Of a stretch of 36,859 bases of DNA, positions 7,553 to 16,662 are shown piece by piece. Both the position numbers and the translations under genes were made by a program. Origin of the DNA: JBCCMB01 sp039026555 (GTDB lineage Bacteria; Pseudomonadota; Alphaproteobacteria; Caulobacterales; Hyphomonadaceae); NCBI GenBank assembly GCA_039026555.1, contig JBCCMB010000012.1:1-36859 (forward strand), given 5' to 3'. Within the stretch, counting starts at the first letter, position 1. Each line of letters starts with the position of its first letter. The notes under the pieces are model-generated. The model ran no database searches. It saw only the letters and a list, made by a program, of their open reading frames with translations, and was not told the DNA's origin.

Positions 7553-9238
7553 ATGGCGGAACAGCCAGCCGATATCGGCGACAAGGCGGCCGAAACGACG
7601 GTCGCGCTCAATCCAATGATGGGCGGCTTTAATCGCGAAGAATTGCTCGCAGCCGTCCGCATGCTGGTCGGCAAAAGCGCCACGCGACCGCGCGCCACCG
7701 CGAAACTTGCGGGACGTTTGGCGAAAGAAACCTTCCAGATCGTGCGCGGCGGATCGGAACGCACGCCGGAGCCGCGAGACCGGCGCTTCCAAGATCCGGC
7801 CTGGACCTTCAACCCGCTTTATCGCCGCGGCTTACAGCAATGGCTGGCGACGTCGGATCATTTGATGAGCTGGGTTGATGAGCTGAACCTCAAAGAGCTC
7901 GACCACGCCCGCGCCCAGTTCGTTTTGAATATTCTGATCGACGCGATTGCGCCGACCAATACGCTGATCGGCAATCCGGCGGCCTTAAAGCGCGTGGTCG
8001 ACAGCGGCGGCCTCTCTCTGCTGAAAGGGATGCAAAACGCCTATAACGACATCCGCCAAAATGGCGGCATGCCGTCCCAAGTCGACAAACGGCCCTTCAA
8101 AGTCGGGGAGAATTTGGGGACGACGCCGGGCAAGGTGATCTGGCGACACCCGATTTTGGAGCTTATCCAATATGAGCCAATGACCGAGCAAGTGCACAAA
8201 GTGCCCTTTCTCAGCATCCCGCCACAGATCAACAAATTCTACGCGAGCGATCTGACGCCCGACAAAAGCGTCGTCCAATTCCTTTTGCGGCAGGGCTTTC
8301 AGGTCTTCTTCATCAGCTGGCGCAACCCGCAAAAAGAACACGCGCATTGGGGCCTGACGGATTATGTCGACGTCCTGGTGCAAGTCAGCGAAGTGATCGC
8401 GCGTATCACGCGCTCGAAGAAGATCAACATTTCCGGCGCCTGCTCCGGCGGGATTACGACGGCGTCGTTCGCCAGCCTGCTCGCGGCCGCCGGCGATGAC
8501 CGCATCAATTCCATCACCTTCCAAGTGTGCGTACTGGATCCGAAGAAAGAAGATTCCGATCTTGGTCAGATCGTGTCGGAGAACAGTCTGGAAATCGCTC
8601 GCAAAACATCGCAGCGCAAAGGCGTGCTCAAGGGCGAAGATTTGGCGCGCATGTTCGCGTGGATGCGGCCGAACGACCTTATATGGAATTATGTCGTCAA
8701 CAATTATCTGATGGGCGACAGCCCTCCCCCGTTTGACGTTCTTTACTGGAACAACGACACGACCAACCTCCCGGCGCAGCTGCATTCCGACTATTTGGAT
8801 CTCAGCCTGGAGGAGCCGTTTGCGCGCCCTGGCGAAGTGGAAGTCGCCGGCCATATGGCGGATCTCAGCAAGGTGAAAGCGGACGCGTTTATCGTCGCGG
8901 GCCTAACGGACCACATCACGCCTTGGAAAGCCTGCTACCGAACCACCAATTTGCTGGGGTCTGAGAATATCGACTTCATCTTATCGTCCAGCGGGCATAT
9001 TCAATCGCTGCTGAACCCTCCCGGAAATCCCAAAGCGAAATTCTTCGGCGGCAAAGCCGTCGGCGAATCTGCTGACGACTGGCTCGCCGCGTCGCAAGAA
9101 ACCCAGGGCTCTTGGTGGGAAGGTTGGGCCATCTGGCTGAAAGAGCATTCTGGCGACATGAAAGCCGCGCCTAAATCTTTGGGAAATAAGGATTTTCCGC
9201 CGATCTGCGCGTCGCCCGGCACTTACGTGTTTGACTAA
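7553..9238 (+). CDS. phaC: class II (medium-chain type) PHA synthase
   Basis: PhaC polymerises (R)-3-hydroxyacyl-CoA into polyhydroxyalkanoate on granule surfaces. The 561-residue length fits class II synthases (about 560), not class I. The lipase-like box is GACSGG with nucleophile Cys297; Asp453 (GLTDHITPW) and His482 (SSGHIQS) complete the triad, at nearly the numbering known for Pseudomonas PhaC1. The segments WMRPNDLIWNY, FDVLYWNNDTT and LNPPGNPKA are strongly class II in style. The ATG is 5 nt after GGAGG (7543-7547). phaZ follows after a 43-bp gap, probably in the same operon. Class II synthases favour C6-C14 monomers; the actual specificity here is inferred. Confidence 0.96.
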   Translation: MAEQPADIGDKAAETTVALNPMMGGFNREELLAAVRMLVGKSATRPRATAKLAGRLAKETFQIVRGGSERTPEPRDRRFQDPAWTFNPLYRRGLQQWLATSDHLMSWVDELNLKELDHARAQFVLNILIDAIAPTNTLIGNPAALKRVVDSGGLSLLKGMQNAYNDIRQNGGMPSQVDKRPFKVGENLGTTPGKVIWRHPILELIQYEPMTEQVHKVPFLSIPPQINKFYASDLTPDKSVVQFLLRQGFQVFFISWRNPQKEHAHWGLTDYVDVLVQVSEVIARITRSKKINISGACSGGITTASFASLLAAAGDDRINSITFQVCVLDPKKEDSDLGQIVSENSLEIARKTSQRKGVLKGEDLARMFAWMRPNDLIWNYVVNNYLMGDSPPPFDVLYWNNDTTNLPAQLHSDYLDLSLEEPFARPGEVEVAGHMADLSKVKADAFIVAGLTDHITPWKACYRTTNLLGSENIDFILSSSGHIQSLLNPPGNPKAKFFGGKAVGESADDWLAASQETQGSWWEGWAIWLKEHSGDMKAAPKSLGNKDFPPICASPGTYVFD

Positions 9239-9281
9239 TTCGCCGCATCGCTGAAAGCTGACGCCAATCCAGGAGACGCTT

Positions 9282-10115
9282 ATGACGGCGCGCGACCCCG
9301 AAATCAAAATGCACAATCTGGGCGGCGCAAAACTGCGCGCCGCCTATTGGCCCGCCGAGATAGACACAGGCAAGCGCCCGCTCGTCTTTTTCAACGGCAT
9401 CGGGGCCAATCTGGAATTGGTCTTCAAGCTTGGCGAAGTGATCCGAGACCGAGAATTGATCGCTTTTGACGCCCCCGGCGTGGGCGGCAGCGAAGAAACG
9501 CGCTTTCCCTATCGCCCCTGGCAGCTTTGCCGTTGGGTTAAAAAGCTGGTCGGAAACTACGGCGTCAAAGAGATGGACATTATGGGCGTCTCTTGGGGCG
9601 GCGCGTTGGCGCAGCAATTCGCCTTCCAATACCGCGATAGCGTAAAGCGCGTCGTCCTTGTCGCGACGTCGACAGGCATGACCATGATCCCGGGTCGTCC
9701 CGAAGCGCTGTCCAAAATGGCCAATCCGCGGCGCTATTCCGAACCGGATTATATGCGCAAAAATTTCGAGACGCTGTATGGCGACGAGCTCGACAGCTCC
9801 GGCAAGGCCCACACGATCGCGCTACAACCGCCAACGGCGCGCGGCTATATGTATCAAATGATCGCGATGCTGGGCTGGACCAGCGTTCCGCTGCTTCCCT
9901 TTATGCAGCAACCCATCCTGGTCATGATGGGCGACCGGGACAGAATCGTACCGCTGGTCAATGGCAAGATGATCTGCAAATTGGCTCAGAACGCTCGGCT
10001 GCATGTCGTCGAAAACGGCGGCCATTTATTCTTGGTCACGCGGGCGGATGAGGTCGTGCCGGAACTGATCGCTTTTTTGGATGAAGACGCCGCAGAATTT
10101 CGCCAAGCAAGCTGA
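9282..10115 (+). CDS. phaZ: intracellular mcl-PHA depolymerase
   Basis: A 277-residue alpha/beta hydrolase closely resembling the intracellular PHA depolymerase PhaZ of Pseudomonas. Shared landmarks are FFNGIGANLELVF (about residues 43-55), FDAPGVGGS, the nucleophile elbow GVSWGG with Ser104, then a GWTS segment, a probable catalytic Asp220 in GDRDRIVP and His248 in NGGHLFLVTRA. It releases 3-hydroxyacids from stored polymer in the cytoplasm. AGGAG at 9271-9275 precedes the ATG by 6 nt. It follows phaC directly, as in pseudomonads, and ends 4 bp from the opposing GNAT gene. No second synthase follows it here. Confidence 0.93.
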   Translation: MTARDPEIKMHNLGGAKLRAAYWPAEIDTGKRPLVFFNGIGANLELVFKLGEVIRDRELIAFDAPGVGGSEETRFPYRPWQLCRWVKKLVGNYGVKEMDIMGVSWGGALAQQFAFQYRDSVKRVVLVATSTGMTMIPGRPEALSKMANPRRYSEPDYMRKNFETLYGDELDSSGKAHTIALQPPTARGYMYQMIAMLGWTSVPLLPFMQQPILVMMGDRDRIVPLVNGKMICKLAQNARLHVVENGGHLFLVTRADEVVPELIAFLDEDAAEFRQAS

Positions 10116-10119
10116 GCCG

Positions 10120-10647
10120 TCAGCGCAACGACAAGCGCATAATAACTTCATCGTCCAACGTATTCCCAACGCGGAATTTATAGCCGCCGACTTTCTCGAA
10201 GCCTCGGCTTTCATAAACGCTGATCGCTCGGTCATTGCTTTCCCAAACGCCGAGATAAAAATCCTCGGCGCCGCGCTCTCGGGCGCGATCAATCGCCCAA
10301 TTGAGCAATATCCGTCCGACGCCGACGCCCTGACTGCTTTCACGGACATAAAGCTGGCGCAGCTCCAATACGGGCGCGTCGCCGTACTCAAACGGCAGTT
10401 TCATCTCGCCAATCTTGCAGTAGGCGACGAACTTCCCGCTGGAGGATGCGAACCGGACCTCCATGCCTGGCTCTTCGAGCTCCCGGTCCCAAACGCTCAC
10501 ATCATGCGTTTCTTCTAAGAACTGCTTCAGATCTGCGGGATCATAGAGCGCGCCGAATGTCTCAACGAAGGTGTCGCGGCCCAAAGCTGCAAGCTTGGGT
10601 GCGTCTTCTGGTCGGGCGTCCGCGAATTTGAGCGCTCGGTCCAACAT
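10120..10647 (-). CDS. GNAT-family N-acetyltransferase
   Basis: A 175-residue GNAT acetyltransferase that would move an acetyl group from acetyl-CoA to an amine. The acetyl-CoA binding motif A is visible as LELRQLYVRESSQGVGVGRILL (in two parts: the beta4 strand, then the Q/RxxGxG/A loop SQGVGVG), followed by helix WAIDRARERG and the C-terminal NDRAISVYESRGFEKVG typical of motif B. ATG at 10647 is preferred over the adjacent TTG at 10650. The substrate is unknown. It is convergent with phaZ and 52 bp downstream of the glutamate dehydrogenase gene on the same strand, so co-transcription is possible. Confidence 0.88.
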   Translation of the reverse strand: MLDRALKFADARPEDAPKLAALGRDTFVETFGALYDPADLKQFLEETHDVSVWDRELEEPGMEVRFASSSGKFVAYCKIGEMKLPFEYGDAPVLELRQLYVRESSQGVGVGRILLNWAIDRARERGAEDFYLGVWESNDRAISVYESRGFEKVGGYKFRVGNTLDDEVIMRLSLR

Positions 10648-10699
10648 CAAGCTTAGTCCAGTCCAAAGGGTTTCAACCGTCGAGCAAAAGCCCTGCAGC

Positions 10700-13600
10700 T
10701 TAACGCGCCGCGCCGGATTGCGTCGCTGCGTGCACGAACTCTCTAACAGCGTCAGCGGTCAAAACAAGCTTCGCCAACGACCAGGATTGAGATTGCTCGA
10801 ATGTCCGCACCGGGTCTGACATTCGAGCGACGAAAGCCTGATGTGGGGCGAGCCAGGCGTCAACCGCGATCAGCGCGCCATTTCGATCCAGCGTCTCCGG
10901 ATTCACACCGCTGGATTTCGCAAAATCGATGGCTGCGGCGGCGAGTTCAGCTTGCTGCGCCGGCAAATCATCCGCGACACGCTCCACGGCTATTCGATCC
11001 CACAGCTCGGGCGTCACAAGATCTCTCGCGGCGGCGCGAATGCGATCCAGCGCCAGGGCTTCGCCGACCGCCGCATGCATATAGGCGGACGGAATGAGCG
11101 GCCAATTTGTTCGACTGGCGACGTCCACCGTTTCTTTAACAGCGGCGACTGCGCGCAGGGCGGCGACGTCAAAAGCGAGATCGGAGGGCGCGCCGGCCAA
11201 TTTGAACGCGTCGGCGCGCGCATTGACCCTTTCCATCACGAAGGGCGAGACCACGCTTTTCATTACTGCGCTTAATTGCGACACGCCGGTGCAATAGCGG
11301 TCCATAAAGGCCTGCGCGGAGTCGAGACCCAGCCGATCCGCATCAATGGAGAACGCGCCGGCGAAATGTCGAAGCCCATCGCTGACTTCCAATCGCATCA
11401 ATGTCTGCGCGTCGGCGGGCGCGTCATTGTCCAAGGCGTCGATGCGGTCGAAAAGCTCATTGATCTCAAACACCGTTCGCGCCGCTTCTACGGCCCGCAC
11501 CAATCGCCCCGTCCCGATAGATCCGCCATCCCTCATTTGGTAGGGATAAACGGGACCGACCGCATTCACGAGCCGATTGGCCAGACGCGTCGCGACGATC
11601 TCGCGGCGCAGACGATGACTGTGCATCGCCGCCGTGAAATCTTTCAGGGCGTCTGGAAAATAGGTATGCAAGAGCGGCGTGAAGGCGGCGTCATCTGGCG
11701 CGTCGCTGGCGACCAGGGCGTCGAACAAATCATTCTTCGCGTACGCCATTAGGATCGATAATTCAGGCCGGGTGAGCCCGGCCCCGCTTTCCCGCAGCGC
11801 CCTGAACTCTTCGGCGGTCGGCAGGCCTTCAACCGCGCGGTCGAGCTTGCCCTCGCCCTCCAGCGTTTCGATCAGACGTTCATGCGCGTCCAGATCAGTT
11901 ACGGATGTGGCTTCAACAATCGTCAGCGCGCCGGTTTGATCGTAATTGTTGACCAAAACATGTTCGGCGACATCATCCGTCATACTGGCGAGAAGATCAT
12001 TGCGTTCGGCCGCCGGCAGAGCGCCGCGCCGGATCGCTTCAGCCAGCAAGATTTTAATGTTCACCTCATGGTCGGAACTGTCGACGCCGGCCGAATTGTC
12101 GATGGCGTCGGAATTGATCCGGCCAGACGCGCGCGCGAATTCAATTCTGCCCGCCTGCGTGACGCCAAGATTGGCGCCCTCGCCGACGACTTTAACCTGA
12201 AGCTCCCGGCCATTGATGCGCAGCACGTCATTGGCTTTGTCGCCGACGTCGGAGTTTTGCTCCTCGCGCGCCTTCACATAGGTGCCGATACCGCCAAACC
12301 AAAGCAATTCCGCCGGCGCTTTCAGCAAGGCTCGCAGCAGCACGTCCGGCGCGGCTTCGCTGTCGGAAAGCCCCGTCAAAGCCCGCACTTCTTCCGATAA
12401 AGGCACGGATTTGTCGGTGCGCGAGAACACGCCGCCGCCTTTGGAGATCAGCTCGGGATTATAGTCCGACCAGCTTGAACGCGGCATGTCGAACAGGCGT
12501 TTGCGCTCCTTCCAGCTTCTTCCAGGATCAGGGTCCGGATCTAAGAAAATATGCAGATGATTGAAGGCCGCGAGCAGTTTCGTCTGCTTCGACAACAGCA
12601 TGCCGTTTCCAAACACATCGCCCGACATGTCGCCGACGCCGATGACAGTGAAAGGCTCGGACTGGATGTCTTTTCCAATTTCTCGGAAATGGCGCTTCAC
12701 CGCCTCCCAGCCGCCGCGGGCCGTAATGCCCATTTTTTTATGGTCATAGCCTACCGACCCGCCCGACGCGAACGCATCGCCGAGCCAAAAATCATGATCT
12801 TCGGAAATGCCGTTCGCGATGTCGGAAAACGTCGCCGTGCCCTTGTCGGCGGCGACCACGAGGTAGGGGTCATCCCCATCCCAGGCGACGCAATCCTCCG
12901 GGCGTTTCGGCACGCCGTCGACCATCGTGTCGGTGATCTCGATCATGGACGAGATAAAGGTTTTGTAAGCGGCGACGCCCGCCTCCATCACCGCTTCACG
13001 CGACCCACCCTCAGGAAGTTTTTTGGGATAAAAACCGCCCTTGGAGCCTACCGGAACGATCACCGCGTTTTTCACCTGCTGCGCTTTGACCAGGCCCAGC
13101 ACTTCAGTGCGGAAATCGTCGCGGCGGTCGGACCAGCGCAACCCGCCGCGCGCAACGGGCCCAAATCGCAAATGCACGCCCTCAACGTCGGGCGACCACA
13201 CAAAGATTTCACGGAAGGGCTTGGGTTCCGGCACAGCCTCCAGCTCGCGACTGGCGATCTTCACGGCGATATGCCGCGGCGTATCGCCGTCCTCCGTCAG
13301 CTGATAAAAATTGGTCCGCTGGATCGCCCCGACAAGACGTGAAAGACGCCGCAAAACGCGGTCCGAGTCCAGCGAAGCGACCGAGTCGAGCGCTGTTTCG
13401 ATGTCCGCAATTACGGGCTCCGACGCCTGTCGGCGGGCGTCCAAATCTTCGCCGGCCGCAGGATCGAAACGGATGGCGAAAAGATCTAAAATGCTGCGCG
13501 TGATGTTTGCGTTTTGCGCCAGCGTAGACACTTGAACCGCTTCAGATGGATCAAGTCCCGTCTGCAACCGATATCGGCATAGAGCCCGCAGCAAAGCGGC

Positions 13601-15520
13601 GCGGCGCCAATCGACGCCAAGACGCACAACCAACCGATTGAAGCCGTCATTTTCCGTGCGGCCCGTCCAGACCGCCTTGAAGGCGTCTTCAAACGCAGCG
13701 GTCAGCCGACCCTCCCCGGAGGGCTTGTCCATGACGACATTGTGGATCCAGATATCGCCCTCGCCCAAAGGCGCGGTGAGCTTGAAAGCCGTCTCGGAAC
13801 GGACGCGCAGGCCCATATTCTCGAGTACTGGCACAACATCGGACAAATCCAGCGACTGATCGCGGCGATAGATTTTGAACGTGGCCGTGTCATAGGTGAA
13901 TTCCGGCCCGTAAACGCGCACATCGACCCGCTCGTCCGGATCCATTGCGGCGATCGCGTCGAGATCTGCGAGCCCTTCAGCAGGATCAAACGCCTCGCGA
14001 TAGGCGGCGGTAAAGACGCCGTCTAACGCCGGCGGCGGCTTTCGACCGGCGCGTTGCGCTTCGCGCAGGAGACCATCTTCCCAGCTTTCCGATAATTGCC
14101 GAATCCGAAGCTCTAACTCGTCTTCATCCGGCTCAGGATGGCCGGGATTCAGCCCAACGATGAAATGAACGCGGGCCAGAGGTCCGTCGCTGAAATTTGG
14201 ATAGAAGGCCGATTGACGCCCCTCATAAGCCTCGGCCAAAAGCGCATGCGCCCGAGACCGAAGCGAAGAGGAATAAGTGTCTCGCGGGGTGTAAAGCTGG
14301 ATAGAGACATAGCGGTCGAAACGATCCCGGCGGATGAAAATCTGCGTGCGCGGGCGCTGCTGAAGCCGCAAAATCCCATCGGCGATGCGCAGCAAGTCGG
14401 ATTCCGAGATCTGAAATAATTCATCGCGCGGGAACGTCTCCAGAATATTGGAGAGCGCCCGCGCAGAATACCGAGACGCGCCGTCGCTGTGCGCCTTTTC
14501 GACACGCGCCACTTTGCGGCGAATGAGCGGCACGTCGCCGACGGAGCGCGTATAGGCGTCGGACGTGAACAAGCCGACAAAACGCGTTTCGCCAACCACT
14601 TCGCCGGCGTCATTGTAGCGCTTGACGCCTATATAGTCGGCGTAAACCCGCCGGTGTACACGCGACCGCATATTAGATTTGGCGACGATGATCGGCTGCG
14701 GCTCGGCCAAAAAGGCCTGAATCCGCGGCGTAATCACCGCCGGCTCGGATCCGCGCGATAGGATGTTGCGCGTATCATCGCGCAAAATGCCAAGGCCCGA
14801 CCCCTCGACAATATCGGGCTCGCGATCCTCGCCCTCATCCAGTGAAAACAGATAATCCCGCGCGCCTAGGAATGCGAAATGCTCCGCGCCCATCCAATCG
14901 AGAAAGTCGGCCGCTTCCGCGATTTCATCTTGCGCATCCTTGTCGGCGCCCTTGTGCGCGCGAACCCGCTCAGCCGCCTCCAGCATTTTGGCGCGCATCG
15001 CACGAAAGTCGGCGTTGGCGATATCCACGTCGGCGAACGTATTCTCCATCCGCGTCGCCAGCTCGGCGCGGCGACGCGCGCCCAAAGCGTCGAGATGCAG
15101 TTGGATCAAAGATTGACGAGCGCCGTTATGATCTACGATCGGATGCGGAACGGCGCGCACTTCAACGCCAAAATCGGAACATGCGGCGATCGCGCTGTCG
15201 ACCAGGAACGCCGCGTCTGGACCGACGACTTCTACGACATCCATATTCAGATCTCGACCGTCAGCGCCGACCGCCTCACGGATCCGCACCCGCCGCGTTG
15301 AGCCGGTCTCCGACGCGAACGCCCACAAATCCAAGGCCAGGCCGGCGGCGTCCTCTATTGTCAGATGCGCAAAATCCTCGGTCAGCGCGTCTGCGAGATA
15401 TTGCGTCAGAAACGCATCCGACGGCCCGTCCGCATCTGAAAGATCGCGCGACGCCGCAATTGACGACACCGCCTCCAGAAAAGACGCCTCAGGAAAAGCG
15501 ATGTTCGATTTCTGCATCAT
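10700..15520 (-). CDS. gdhZ: large NAD-dependent glutamate dehydrogenase (GDH-180 class)
   Basis: A 1,606-residue enzyme, the typical size of the 180-kDa class, that oxidatively deaminates glutamate to 2-oxoglutarate and ammonium with NAD+. The N-terminal half carries the class-specific regulatory region. The catalytic core shows GGLRWSDRRDDFRTEV and a catalytic Lys in VGSKGG (Lys827), and the dinucleotide-binding part shows GVGDMSG starting at residue 961. The C-terminal helical region continues to the end. The start ATG at 15520 follows a GAGGAGG-like site; a second ATG is next to it. In Caulobacter the orthologue also links nitrogen metabolism to cell division; whether that holds here is unknown. 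No frameshift is seen in the 4.8-kb frame. Confidence 0.96.
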   Translation of the reverse strand: MMQKSNIAFPEASFLEAVSSIAASRDLSDADGPSDAFLTQYLADALTEDFAHLTIEDAAGLALDLWAFASETGSTRRVRIREAVGADGRDLNMDVVEVVGPDAAFLVDSAIAACSDFGVEVRAVPHPIVDHNGARQSLIQLHLDALGARRRAELATRMENTFADVDIANADFRAMRAKMLEAAERVRAHKGADKDAQDEIAEAADFLDWMGAEHFAFLGARDYLFSLDEGEDREPDIVEGSGLGILRDDTRNILSRGSEPAVITPRIQAFLAEPQPIIVAKSNMRSRVHRRVYADYIGVKRYNDAGEVVGETRFVGLFTSDAYTRSVGDVPLIRRKVARVEKAHSDGASRYSARALSNILETFPRDELFQISESDLLRIADGILRLQQRPRTQIFIRRDRFDRYVSIQLYTPRDTYSSSLRSRAHALLAEAYEGRQSAFYPNFSDGPLARVHFIVGLNPGHPEPDEDELELRIRQLSESWEDGLLREAQRAGRKPPPALDGVFTAAYREAFDPAEGLADLDAIAAMDPDERVDVRVYGPEFTYDTATFKIYRRDQSLDLSDVVPVLENMGLRVRSETAFKLTAPLGEGDIWIHNVVMDKPSGEGRLTAAFEDAFKAVWTGRTENDGFNRLVVRLGVDWRRAALLRALCRYRLQTGLDPSEAVQVSTLAQNANITRSILDLFAIRFDPAAGEDLDARRQASEPVIADIETALDSVASLDSDRVLRRLSRLVGAIQRTNFYQLTEDGDTPRHIAVKIASRELEAVPEPKPFREIFVWSPDVEGVHLRFGPVARGGLRWSDRRDDFRTEVLGLVKAQQVKNAVIVPVGSKGGFYPKKLPEGGSREAVMEAGVAAYKTFISSMIEITDTMVDGVPKRPEDCVAWDGDDPYLVVAADKGTATFSDIANGISEDHDFWLGDAFASGGSVGYDHKKMGITARGGWEAVKRHFREIGKDIQSEPFTVIGVGDMSGDVFGNGMLLSKQTKLLAAFNHLHIFLDPDPDPGRSWKERKRLFDMPRSSWSDYNPELISKGGGVFSRTDKSVPLSEEVRALTGLSDSEAAPDVLLRALLKAPAELLWFGGIGTYVKAREEQNSDVGDKANDVLRINGRELQVKVVGEGANLGVTQAGRIEFARASGRINSDAIDNSAGVDSSDHEVNIKILLAEAIRRGALPAAERNDLLASMTDDVAEHVLVNNYDQTGALTIVEATSVTDLDAHERLIETLEGEGKLDRAVEGLPTAEEFRALRESGAGLTRPELSILMAYAKNDLFDALVASDAPDDAAFTPLLHTYFPDALKDFTAAMHSHRLRREIVATRLANRLVNAVGPVYPYQMRDGGSIGTGRLVRAVEAARTVFEINELFDRIDALDNDAPADAQTLMRLEVSDGLRHFAGAFSIDADRLGLDSAQAFMDRYCTGVSQLSAVMKSVVSPFVMERVNARADAFKLAGAPSDLAFDVAALRAVAAVKETVDVASRTNWPLIPSAYMHAAVGEALALDRIRAAARDLVTPELWDRIAVERVADDLPAQQAELAAAAIDFAKSSGVNPETLDRNGALIAVDAWLAPHQAFVARMSDPVRTFEQSQSWSLAKLVLTADAVREFVHAATQSGAAR

Positions 15521-15622
15521 CCGGCCGTCCTCCTCGTCCGCGAGCGCCTCTGCACCTTATGACAGGCGGGCGCTTTAGGCGACGCTAGGTTTTAGAAGGT
15601 TTTTTTTCGTTAACCGATACGG

Positions 15623-16255
15623 CTAAACTAACCAGGGTCGGTAGCGGAAAACCCCCGTGCGCGGCCAAGCGTCGTAGCAAGCGTCCAATTGCGGGCCCGC
15701 GCCGATATTGTGCACGAAACGCACGCGCCCCGCCCCGCCCCGGCGACTCGACGCCACGGCGATGTGCGGCAAGCGATCGACACGCCAGCTGACGATGTCT
15801 CCCGGCTGCAAATCGTCTTCCGGCACGTTCGCCCCCAACAAGGCGCCTTGGCGCGAAAAATAGGTCTCCAAATTCGGCACGCGGCGATGATCGATATTCG
15901 CGTCCGGCCGGCTGAGCCCCCAAAACGCGGGGTAATCTGAAAAATGGTCCGTCATGTCCTCGTGGACGGATCGCTGAAGATCAACGCCGACGCCGCGATA
16001 GGCGCGCACCACGACATCCGTGCATACGCCGCGATCATCAGGCGGGTCGCCGCCCGGATAGTCCAATGCGATATAGGCCGGGTCATAGACCACGCGTTTG
16101 GACAAGCGCGCTTCGGCCGCATGCGCCAGTTTTAGGTGCAGCGGTTTGTCGGGGTCAGGCGCTGATTGCTCATTGGCGGTGGTGGAGTGCAATTCCGCGC
16201 GACATGCCGAAACCAACGCCGCCGCGCCCGCCATGAGAAAGGTTCGCTTGTCCAT
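15623..16255 (-). CDS. DUF1287 lipoprotein
   Basis: A 210-residue exported protein. The N-terminus is a lipoprotein signal, MDKRTFLMAGAAALVSAC, with lipobox Cys18. The rest matches the DUF1287 family: YDPAYIALDYPGGD, a GVCTDVVVRAYRGVGVDL motif with a conserved Cys, NIDHRRVPNLETYF, PGDIVSWRVDRLPHIAVA, and a final HNIGAG. The conserved Cys and two His suggest an NlpC/P60-like thiol-hydrolase fold, which would act on cell-wall peptides; this is inference, as the family has no established activity that I can state. It has its own long upstream region and reads toward the glutamate dehydrogenase gene. Confidence 0.88.
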   Translation of the reverse strand: MDKRTFLMAGAAALVSACRAELHSTTANEQSAPDPDKPLHLKLAHAAEARLSKRVVYDPAYIALDYPGGDPPDDRGVCTDVVVRAYRGVGVDLQRSVHEDMTDHFSDYPAFWGLSRPDANIDHRRVPNLETYFSRQGALLGANVPEDDLQPGDIVSWRVDRLPHIAVASSRRGGAGRVRFVHNIGAGPQLDACYDAWPRTGVFRYRPWLV

Positions 16256-16349
16256 GTCAGGGAGCTTGACCGCCAGCTATGGCGCCTTCGAGATCGGATT
16301 GAGGCGACACCAAGATGGTCTGACAGCGTCAATGCCGAGGACTTCGCGT

Positions 16350-16368
16350 AAATTTGCAGAAATTTGCA
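16350..16368. repeat. two direct AAATTTGCA repeats upstream of the DUF1287 gene
   Basis: AAATTTGCA occurs at 16350-16358 and again at 16360-16368, a 10-bp period that would place both copies on the same DNA face. They lie 95-115 bp upstream of the DUF1287 start. On the minus strand the pair reads GTTGCAAATTT then CTGCAAATTT, resembling the half-site of the palindrome in the clpB promoter (23391-23410). Confidence 0.5.
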
Positions 16369-16384
16369 ACCCGCGCCGGCGAGA

Positions 16385-16500
16385 ACGAAAATGGGCCGCC
16401 GAACGGGGACATGTTCGGCGGCCCGGGTGAGGCCGCTTCCGCAAGCTGGGTGGGGGGACGCACGCGGAGGGCTCTCAAAGAAGTCAGCCCTAAAGGGCCG
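16385..16500 (-). ncRNA. candidate small RNA with C-rich linker and terminator hairpin
   Basis: Read on the minus strand there is first a stem-loop (AGGGCT with AGCCCT, 16491-16468), then an unpaired GTCCCCCCACCC segment (16459-16448), and then a perfect 12-bp GC-rich stem GGGCCGCCGAAC / GTTCGGCGGCCC (16393-16424). The last stem has an 8-nt loop that also ends in CCCC, and is followed by ATTTTCGTT. This is the layout of small RNAs that use C-rich loops to pair with ribosome-binding sites. I did not find a convincing promoter, and the final hairpin could instead terminate the AI-2E-type gene. Boundaries are approximate. Confidence 0.3.
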
Positions 16501-16580
16501 GTTCTTGTCGCGTGATATGGAGCGATGATGCGGTATCGGCAAGCACGGATTTCACAAAACTGTCAAAAAAATGCACATGG

Positions 16581-16602
16581 ACCGGGCGCCGACCGGGCGC
16601 CG
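16581..16602. repeat. perfect tandem 11-bp repeat
   Basis: ACCGGGCGCCG is present twice back to back (16581-16591 and 16592-16602). Each copy contains the palindrome GGCGCC, so the copies can pair with each other. On the minus strand this is followed after about 10 nt by a seven-T run, so it may act as an imperfect terminator of the AI-2E-type gene ending at 16663. Confidence 0.55.
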
Positions 16603-16662
16603 CTGAGTTAAGCGTGACCATAGAGCGGAGAAGTTTTCCCTAAAATCGAGAAATCTAGAGCA

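Noticed and set aside
12551..13342. 263-residue plus-strand frame inside the glutamate dehydrogenase gene
   Set aside because: Lies across the conserved catalytic region of the enzyme in antisense and has no domain-like sequence.
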